Of a stretch of DNA of 64,000 bases, positions 58,504 to 64,000 are shown piece by piece. A program made the position numbers and the translations under genes. The stretch comes from Hyalangium ruber. GTDB taxonomy: Bacteria; Myxococcota; Myxococcia; Myxococcales; Myxococcaceae. The notes under the pieces are model-generated. The model saw only the letters and a list, made by a program, of their open reading frames with translations, searched no databases and was not told where the DNA came from. The stretch is taken from contig NZ_JAXIVS010000013.1 in NCBI RefSeq assembly GCF_034259325.1, positions 1-64,000 on the forward strand. Reading direction: 5' to 3'. Position 1 is the stretch's first letter. Each line of letters begins with the position of its first letter.

Positions 58504-59796
58504 ATGATGAACAAGTTCTTCGGCGCAGTCGGAGCCCTCGCGGTGCTGAGCGCACTGCCTGCCGCGGCCCAGAGCCGCACGCCGTGGCAGATGCACAACG
58601 GCAACGAGGTGACCGCCTCCAACCCTCGCGGCCTGGTGCAGTTCAACTGTGCCCCGTCGCGCCACGGCGACATCTGTGAGTACAACGTCTCCAGCATCCC
58701 GGCCGCCTCGGATCCGGACTGGGCCGCGGCTCCCAACGGCGAGACCATCGCCTTCGACATCCCCTCGCGGGTATGTCAGGCGCCGGTCAGCTGTATGGCC
58801 TACGGCGACTTCACCTACTTCCAGAGCTTCGTGAGCGTTCCGTCGAACGTGCAGGTGACCACCTTCACCATCGCCTTCAACGGCATGGACGATGGTTCGC
58901 GCGTGACGATCTTCAACTCGCACCACCCCGGCGGGCTCGTCATCCCCGGCAGCTACGTGTACCTGGGCGGCTCCGGCACCGCCAACCTCGCCTCGTACGT
59001 GGTCCCCGGTGAGATCAACCGCGTGGTCATCACCCAGGTGGATGACTGCTGCTCCGAGAACCGCCTGCACAGCGCCGCGGTGGTGCTCAACGGCGAGGTG
59101 GTGGACTCCGCCTGCCAGACCCCGGCCGACTGCGACGACGGCAACTCCTGCACCACGGATGTCTGCAACACGGACGGCACCTGCACCAGCGCCTTGCTCG
59201 CCTGCGTGGGCGGCGAGGAGTGCAACGGCAACCCGAACGTCACCAGCGGCAGCAACGACATGAGCACCAGCGCCTGCACCCCGGGTTCGGGCGGGCCCAC
59301 GCTGGTGGTCAACGGCGACCTGAACATGACGCTGGAGTGCGGTGAGACGACGTGGACGGATCCGGACGCCCAGGCGTACGACGCCGACTGCTCGTCCATC
59401 CCGGTCCACCACTACAACTCGGGCCACGACGCGTACGGCCCCGGGCCGGCCACCTGCGCCGAGGGCCTGTACCACGTGCAGTACATCGCCTGGAACGCGA
59501 TGGGCCAGACGGTGAGCGCCGTCCGCGCGGTGACGGTGAACGACACCAAGCCCCCGCGCTTCGCGCTCAAGGGCCCCACGCACATGGTTCACCAGTGCGG
59601 CAGCCAGTGGGCGGAGCCGGGTTGGACGGCCTTCGACACCTGCTACGGCGACATCACCCCCGAGGTGCAGTGGACGGGCTTCCCGAACGGCTGGGTCGAG
59701 GGCGTCTACACGGTGAACTACACGCTCACCGACAGTGGGGGTAACAGCGCCCCGTCGCTGACCCGCACGGTGGAAGTCGTCAACTGCCCCTGGTAG
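58504..59796 (+). CDS. Secreted protein with CUB-like and Ig-like (DUF5011) domains
   Basis: The 430-residue protein has a cleavable signal peptide (ending PAAAQS). The first half (to about residue 195) is beta-rich with RVTIFNSHHPGGLVIPGSYV. A Cys-rich myxobacterial linker follows (ADCDDGNSCTTDVCNTDGTC). Then come two Ig-like repeats of the DUF5011 type (ECGETTWTDPDAQAYDADCS... and QCGSQWAEPGWTAFDTCYGD...), the last ending YTVNYTLTDSGGNSAP. It has no sorting signal or enzymatic domain, so it is probably an extracellular or surface binding protein. A strong terminator follows. Confidence 0.75.
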   Translation: MMNKFFGAVGALAVLSALPAAAQSRTPWQMHNGNEVTASNPRGLVQFNCAPSRHGDICEYNVSSIPAASDPDWAAAPNGETIAFDIPSRVCQAPVSCMAYGDFTYFQSFVSVPSNVQVTTFTIAFNGMDDGSRVTIFNSHHPGGLVIPGSYVYLGGSGTANLASYVVPGEINRVVITQVDDCCSENRLHSAAVVLNGEVVDSACQTPADCDDGNSCTTDVCNTDGTCTSALLACVGGEECNGNPNVTSGSNDMSTSACTPGSGGPTLVVNGDLNMTLECGETTWTDPDAQAYDADCSSIPVHHYNSGHDAYGPGPATCAEGLYHVQYIAWNAMGQTVSAVRAVTVNDTKPPRFALKGPTHMVHQCGSQWAEPGWTAFDTCYGDITPEVQWTGFPNGWVEGVYTVNYTLTDSGGNSAPSLTRTVEVVNCPW

Positions 59797-59825
59797 CCAC
59801 TGGCTCCCAGCAGGACTGAAATGAG

Positions 59826-59862
59826 GAGCCGGGGAGCCGCCAGTGCTCTCCGGCTCTATTTC
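59826..59862 (+). terminator. Rho-independent terminator
   Basis: GAGCCGGGGAGC pairs with GCTCTCCGGCTC (one G-T pair) around a seven-base loop, followed by TATTTC, about 30 bases after the stop of the Ig-like protein gene. Confidence 0.8.
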
Positions 59863-59984
59863 GTTGTCGTGGCCCCAACCGGGTGGCCGACGTACCCCAG
59901 GCTCCAGTGGCGCGAGGCGCTTGCTTCGCGTATCCAGGGCCGCGTGGCCAGGGGGGAGTCGGTCCGGCCCGGAGGGAGTCGTTC

Positions 59985-62669
59985 GTGTTTTCTGGCGCAC
60001 TCGGCGGTATGGCCTCTGGCCTCCTGGTCCTGACGCTCGCCGCTTCGAAGCCACCGCAGCCCCCGGTGCCTCCTGCCCCCCCGGGGCCTCCGCGTCCGGC
60101 CAGCGAGCGGGTCGTCATCGCCCCCGCGCCCGCGCGTACACCGGGCCGCTACTTCCAGCACCAGCCCGGCGCCAACGCGTTCTTCTCGGACACGGGCCTG
60201 ACGGTGCGGCTGTCGCCCGCCGAACGCCCCGCGCGGGAACTGCGCTGGGGCCTGGTGGGTGCCCAAGCCGTGGTGCCTCAGCCGCTCCAGCCGCGCGGGG
60301 CCCAGTTGAACCAGCTCGTAGGGCCCCCCGAGGACTGGAGGCAGGGGCTGCCCACCTGGGGCGCCTTGTACTACCCGGCGGCGGCCCAGGGTGTGGACCT
60401 GTGGCTCGAGTCTCGCGAGGGAGGCGTCGGCTACAGCCTGCGCGCCGCCCGGGGCGAGCACTTGCGCCAGGTGCGGCTCGAGTGGCGGGGTGCCCAGGCG
60501 CTGCGGGTGGCCGACGGCGGTCGCGCGCTGGAGGTGGACCTGGCCGATGGGCACCTCCGAGAGGAAGGGCTGCTGTGCGGGCAGGAGCGCGCGGATGGCA
60601 CCTCCTATGAGGTGCCCTGCCGCTACCGCGAGGTGCGCGCCACGGAGCGGGGGAGCTGGGAGTACGTCATCGAGGTGGACGTGAAGGAGCCCGGTCGCCC
60701 GGCGTGGGTGGACCCGGTCATCCAGTGGAGCTCCTTCATCGGCTCGCTGTCCGATGACGTGCTCCATGGCGTGGCCGTCATTCCCAGTGGCGTCACGGCC
60801 GGGGAGTTCTTCGTCGTCGGCTCGAGTGGCGACCTGGACTACGATCCTCTCGATCCCGTCCCATCGGATCAGTTCTTCGGCGAAGGAGGGCTCTCGGAGA
60901 TCGTCGTCAGTCGCTTCACCTTCAAGGGGAACCTGATCTGGACGACGGTGATTGGCGGCACCGGGGCGGATGTCGGCAGATCCGTCGTCATCGGCGCGGG
61001 CGGGTTCATCTACGTCGCGGGCACCACGGGCTCTCCGGAGTTCCGGGTGGGGACGGGGTCGACGCACCAGGGAACCACGGATGGCTTCGTTGCCCGCCTC
61101 AAGGCCGATGATGGCAGGGTGCTGTCCTGGTTCCAGCACGTGGGAGGCACGGGTGCCGAGGACATCCACGGCCTGACGCTCGGAGCGGATGGGAAGCTGT
61201 ATGCGGTGGGCTCGACGTCCTCGGCCGACATGCCTGGCTCGGGGGGCGTGGGCGCCGATGGGGGCATGGACCTCTTCGTCAGTCGGCTCGATGGCACGAC
61301 AGGCGCCATCGAGCGGACACTGCTGCGTGGCGGCATCGTCGAAGATGTCGGTCGGGCCATCACTTCAGGAACGTTGGCCGACGGTGGCACGGGCATCTAC
61401 GCCACGGGCTATACCGACTCGCCCAACTTCCCGGGCACGGGGCAGGGGCCCTCGGCGGCGGGGCGGCAGGCCGTTGTCCTCGCGCTCACCCCCGGGCTCA
61501 ACTCGCCGTCGTGGATAACCTTCCTGGGTGGGACCGCGGCAGAGGAGGGCTATGGCGTGCTGCTCACGCCGGGCACGCCCCCGGGCCGCCTCCTGGTCGT
61601 GGGCACGACCACGTCCACCAACTTTCCGCTCTCCCCGGCGGGGATGATTCCAGGCGGCAGCAACGCGTTCCTGACCAGCTTGGATCTCGGCACTGGCCAG
61701 CCAGGGTTCTCCGCCGTCATTGGAGGCTCTGGGGATGACGACGGGTGGGCCATCGCTCCGGGGCCGCGAGGGAACGTCTTCATTGGTGGCAAGACCACCT
61801 CGCCGACGCTCCCCATTGGGGGCGGTTTCGACATGACGCCCGAGGGTGCTTCCGAGGGGTACGTCATCCAGCTGGTGCCCAATGGCCCGAACTACGTCCC
61901 GGACTGGGGCACCTTCGTGGGCGGCCGGCTGGAGGATGAAGTGCGAGCGCTGGGCTTCGGCCCGCAAGCCAATGACCTGATCATCGGCGGCTCGACGACC
62001 TCCTCGGACATCCTGAAGGGGGACGCGGGATACGACCCCACCTTCTCGAACCGCAAGGACATGTTCCTCTTCTCGCTCGGGGCCATGGATCTCACCCCTC
62101 CCGTGGTCGCCCGGGTCCTGGATGGCGTGGGCGCGGATCGGGACACCCAGACGAGCACCGAGGAGCTGCTGGGGAGCTGGGACTTCACGGATCCCGATAC
62201 CTCCATCACGGGGTATGAAGTCGGAGCGGGGACCGCGCCCGGCTGCACGAACATCGCGCCTTTCGCCACCAACGACACCCGGACGTCGGTCACGCTGTCG
62301 ACCTCGGGCGGGCGCATGCAACGCCTCACTCCCGGCACCTGGTACTACGTCACGGTTCGAGCCAAGAACCAGGTGGGGCTGCAGACGACGGCCTCTTCCG
62401 ATGGTGTCTTCGTCCTGCTCCCGGATGGCGGGCCCGATCCGATTCCCCCTCCAGGCGGCTCCTGTCCCGTCGTGGAACCGCCCGACGCGGGCATGCCGGA
62501 TGCCGGAACGCCCGACGCGGGCGGGCCTTCGCCAGGGCCGGGCGACGGCGGGACAGTGGAGCGCAGGTCCGCCGTGGGCTGGTCCTGCGGTACGCCGGGC
62601 GGGCCCGCGGGCCTCGTGCTGCTGATGTTGCTGGCGCTCGGACTTCGGGGCGCCCGTCGCCGGAGCTAG
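59985..62669 (+). CDS. Surface beta-propeller protein with fibronectin-like domain and MYXO-CTERM tail
   Basis: The protein of about 894 residues has an N-terminal leader (GLLVLTLAASKPPQPP), a domain of the DUF7948 kind (about 50-240, FSDTGLTVRLSP, GVDLWLESREGGVGYSLRA) and a series of SBBP-type propeller repeats (VGGTGAEDIHGLTLGADGKL, YAVGSTSSADMPG, FLGGTAAEEGYGVLL). A fibronectin type III-like domain follows (ITGYEVGAGTAPGC). The end has a Pro/Asp linker and a MYXO-CTERM sorting signal: WSCGTPGGPAGL, a membrane segment and RGARRRS. Such tails are processed by myxosortase for display on the outer surface. The GTG at 59985 has GGAGGG eight bases upstream; the open frame to 59883 is less likely. 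Confidence 0.82.
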   Translation: MFSGALGGMASGLLVLTLAASKPPQPPVPPAPPGPPRPASERVVIAPAPARTPGRYFQHQPGANAFFSDTGLTVRLSPAERPARELRWGLVGAQAVVPQPLQPRGAQLNQLVGPPEDWRQGLPTWGALYYPAAAQGVDLWLESREGGVGYSLRAARGEHLRQVRLEWRGAQALRVADGGRALEVDLADGHLREEGLLCGQERADGTSYEVPCRYREVRATERGSWEYVIEVDVKEPGRPAWVDPVIQWSSFIGSLSDDVLHGVAVIPSGVTAGEFFVVGSSGDLDYDPLDPVPSDQFFGEGGLSEIVVSRFTFKGNLIWTTVIGGTGADVGRSVVIGAGGFIYVAGTTGSPEFRVGTGSTHQGTTDGFVARLKADDGRVLSWFQHVGGTGAEDIHGLTLGADGKLYAVGSTSSADMPGSGGVGADGGMDLFVSRLDGTTGAIERTLLRGGIVEDVGRAITSGTLADGGTGIYATGYTDSPNFPGTGQGPSAAGRQAVVLALTPGLNSPSWITFLGGTAAEEGYGVLLTPGTPPGRLLVVGTTTSTNFPLSPAGMIPGGSNAFLTSLDLGTGQPGFSAVIGGSGDDDGWAIAPGPRGNVFIGGKTTSPTLPIGGGFDMTPEGASEGYVIQLVPNGPNYVPDWGTFVGGRLEDEVRALGFGPQANDLIIGGSTTSSDILKGDAGYDPTFSNRKDMFLFSLGAMDLTPPVVARVLDGVGADRDTQTSTEELLGSWDFTDPDTSITGYEVGAGTAPGCTNIAPFATNDTRTSVTLSTSGGRMQRLTPGTWYYVTVRAKNQVGLQTTASSDGVFVLLPDGGPDPIPPPGGSCPVVEPPDAGMPDAGTPDAGGPSPGPGDGGTVERRSAVGWSCGTPGGPAGLVLLMLLALGLRGARRRS

Positions 62670-62794
62670 CCGCCGCGTTCGCGGGGTTGCCCGCCGAGCC
62701 AGGGGGCAGGGGAGTTCAGCGCCAGGGCGTGCCGATGGCCGCGCTACCCGACGGGTAGCAGAGAAATCCGGGGGAGTGGGGTAGGCTTGCGCCC

Positions 62795-64000
62795 ATGCCT
62801 GAGATCAAGAGGCCCGGGTCCCCCCCGGGTTTCGACCGCCCCGATGTCAGCACCGATGTGAATCGCCATGTGACGCCGCTCGAATCCGAGATGGCGGCCC
62901 CCGTGGAGCAGCCTCCCCCGGGCCCCGTGCTGGCCACGCCGCCCCGGCCGAAGATGGCAACGGGCGCCTCTCAGTCCCTGCCTCCGGCCCATGCGCCGCG
63001 CATGGGCACCGGCCATTCCCAGTCCCTGCCTCCGGCCTCGCCTCCTCCGGGGGAAGCGCCTCCGGATCGCCGCTCCATGACCCAAGCGGGCATCCCCGGC
63101 CAGGATCGCCGCGCCGGCGGTGGCGCCGCGCAGTACGCCGGCCCCGAGCGGAGGACCGTCGCCGTGTCCCCGGGCCAGGATCGCCGCCCGCAGGCCACCA
63201 TGCAGCGCCGCGCCCTGGGAGAGGGCGCTCCGCCGCCCACCAACCGCTTCTGGCCCGCGCCTCCGCGCACCATCGAGGAGGCGGGCCTCACCGTCTCCAT
63301 GGTGGAGGAGCTCATCCTCAAGGCGATCTTCTTCGCTGGAGAGATGCGCGGCATCGACATCGCCAGCCGACTCAAGCTGCCCTCCGCCATCATCGATGAG
63401 GTGATCGAGGGACTGCGCCGCCAGAAGTACATCGACATCCGCGGCGGTGGCGGCTCGGGCGTGGGCAAGTCGACGATGATCTACCAGCTGACCTCCTTCG
63501 CCACGGAGATCATGCGGCAGATCCTCGATCGCAACCGCTACAACGGCCCGGCGCCCGTCACCATCCAGGAGTGGACCCAGGCGGTGAAGAAGCAGACGGT
63601 GCGCGGCAACCGCATCACCCGCGCGAAGATGGAGGACAAGTTCGGCGACCTCATCATCCGCGACTACATCTTCGACGGCATCGGTCCGGCGATGAACTCC
63701 GGGCGCGCCATCTTCTTCTACGGCCCGCCCGGCAACGGCAAGACGGCCATCTGCCAGTGCATGGTCAACTGCTTCGAGGGGGACATCTTCATCCCCTACG
63801 CCATCATGATCGACGACTTCATCGTCCGGATCTTCGATGGCATTCTCCACAAGCCCGTCGAGGACGAGCCCGGAAGCCCCTCGTATGATCGTCGCTGGGT
63901 GCGCTGCCGGCGGCCCATGGTGGTGGTGGGCGGCGAGCTGACGCTGGAGATGCTCGATCTCGTCTACTCGCCCGAGGTGAAGTACTACGAGGCGCCCTTC
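62795..64000 (+). CDS. AAA ATPase with N-terminal winged-helix-like domain (partial)
   Basis: The frame is open from ATG 62795 to the window end (402 codons, no stop). The N-terminal 160 residues are disordered, Pro-rich and contain short repeats (SQSLPPA twice; QDRR three times). A helical/winged-helix-like domain follows (MVEELILKAIFFAGEM, IIDEVIEGLRRQKYIDIRG). The AAA module begins near residue 295 with Walker A FYGPPGNGKTAICQ, then AIMIDDFIVRIFD. Similar proteins are known in Myxococcota without assigned function. A second P-loop-like stretch, GGGSGVGKST, lies before the AAA domain. Confidence 0.75.
   Translation, partial: MPEIKRPGSPPGFDRPDVSTDVNRHVTPLESEMAAPVEQPPPGPVLATPPRPKMATGASQSLPPAHAPRMGTGHSQSLPPASPPPGEAPPDRRSMTQAGIPGQDRRAGGGAAQYAGPERRTVAVSPGQDRRPQATMQRRALGEGAPPPTNRFWPAPPRTIEEAGLTVSMVEELILKAIFFAGEMRGIDIASRLKLPSAIIDEVIEGLRRQKYIDIRGGGGSGVGKSTMIYQLTSFATEIMRQILDRNRYNGPAPVTIQEWTQAVKKQTVRGNRITRAKMEDKFGDLIIRDYIFDGIGPAMNSGRAIFFYGPPGNGKTAICQCMVNCFEGDIFIPYAIMIDDFIVRIFDGILHKPVEDEPGSPSYDRRWVRCRRPMVVVGGELTLEMLDLVYSPEVKYYEAPF

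Noticed and set aside
1-64000. CRISPR arrays, rRNA operons and intact insertion sequences
   Set aside because: No short regularly spaced repeats with unique spacers, no rRNA sequence and no intact transposase frame with inverted ends were seen. The only regular tandem array is the TPR-coding one.

Overview
The window looks like part of a myxobacterial chromosome (Cystobacterineae-like: Archangium, Cystobacter, Stigmatella, Hyalangium or a relative). It is very GC-rich and encodes many lipoproteins, eukaryotic-type Ser/Thr kinases, TPR proteins, a MYXO-CTERM surface protein and lineage-restricted families such as DUF6310/DUF5953. Gene names rest on motifs and family knowledge read by eye; no database search was run.

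Region 1 (1-9.1 kb) is an accessory, decaying region. It holds a TPR-CHAT caspase-like protein whose 5' end looks truncated, a DUF6310/DUF5953 toxin-immunity-like pair in which the toxin has lost its 5' end, and two lipoproteins. It also holds a graveyard of fragments: tyrosine recombinase C-terminus, SUKH-type immunity protein, FAD-dependent oxidase, and a group II intron reduced to the start of its reverse transcriptase joined to its 3' ribozyme domains. Two copies of a tmRNA-3'-end-like sequence (near 6.08 and 8.99 kb) suggest repeated integration events.

Region 2 (9.1-12.5 kb) has a Ser/Thr kinase with a membrane segment and Cys-containing exterior, a small Spy/CpxP-like periplasmic protein, and a subtilisin-like protease with a lipobox and an AT-rich promoter region.

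Region 3 (12.6-33.1 kb) is a nearly complete type VI secretion system on one strand: tssJ-K-L-M, tagF, tssA-B-C, hcp, tssE-F-G, tssH (clpV), a TagH-type FHA protein and a second lipoprotein. All core components except TssI/VgrG are present. No PAAR protein or recognisable effector lies in the cluster, so the spike and cargo must be encoded elsewhere.

Region 4 (33.1-48.3 kb) is mostly housekeeping or solitary genes: ABC-F ATPase, DUF1016/YhcG-like nuclease, SPFH/NfeD pair, error-prone polymerase dnaE2, SGNH hydrolase behind two palindromic repeats, C39-like peptidase, Ser/Thr kinase-TPR protein, and a divergent LysR/EamA pair.

Region 5 (48.4-53.8 kb) contains an alpha/beta hydrolase and a cupin gene, each followed on the same strand by a tmRNA-3'-end-like element, giving a cassette-like layout. 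Next come a TPR protein with an HExxH metallopeptidase motif and a lipoprotein plus small-protein pair that recalls myxobacterial Sit toxin/immunity pairs.

Region 6 (53.8-64 kb) has a three-gene lnt operon, an AidB-like acyl-CoA dehydrogenase, two large secreted multi-domain proteins, and the start of an AAA ATPase cut by the window end.
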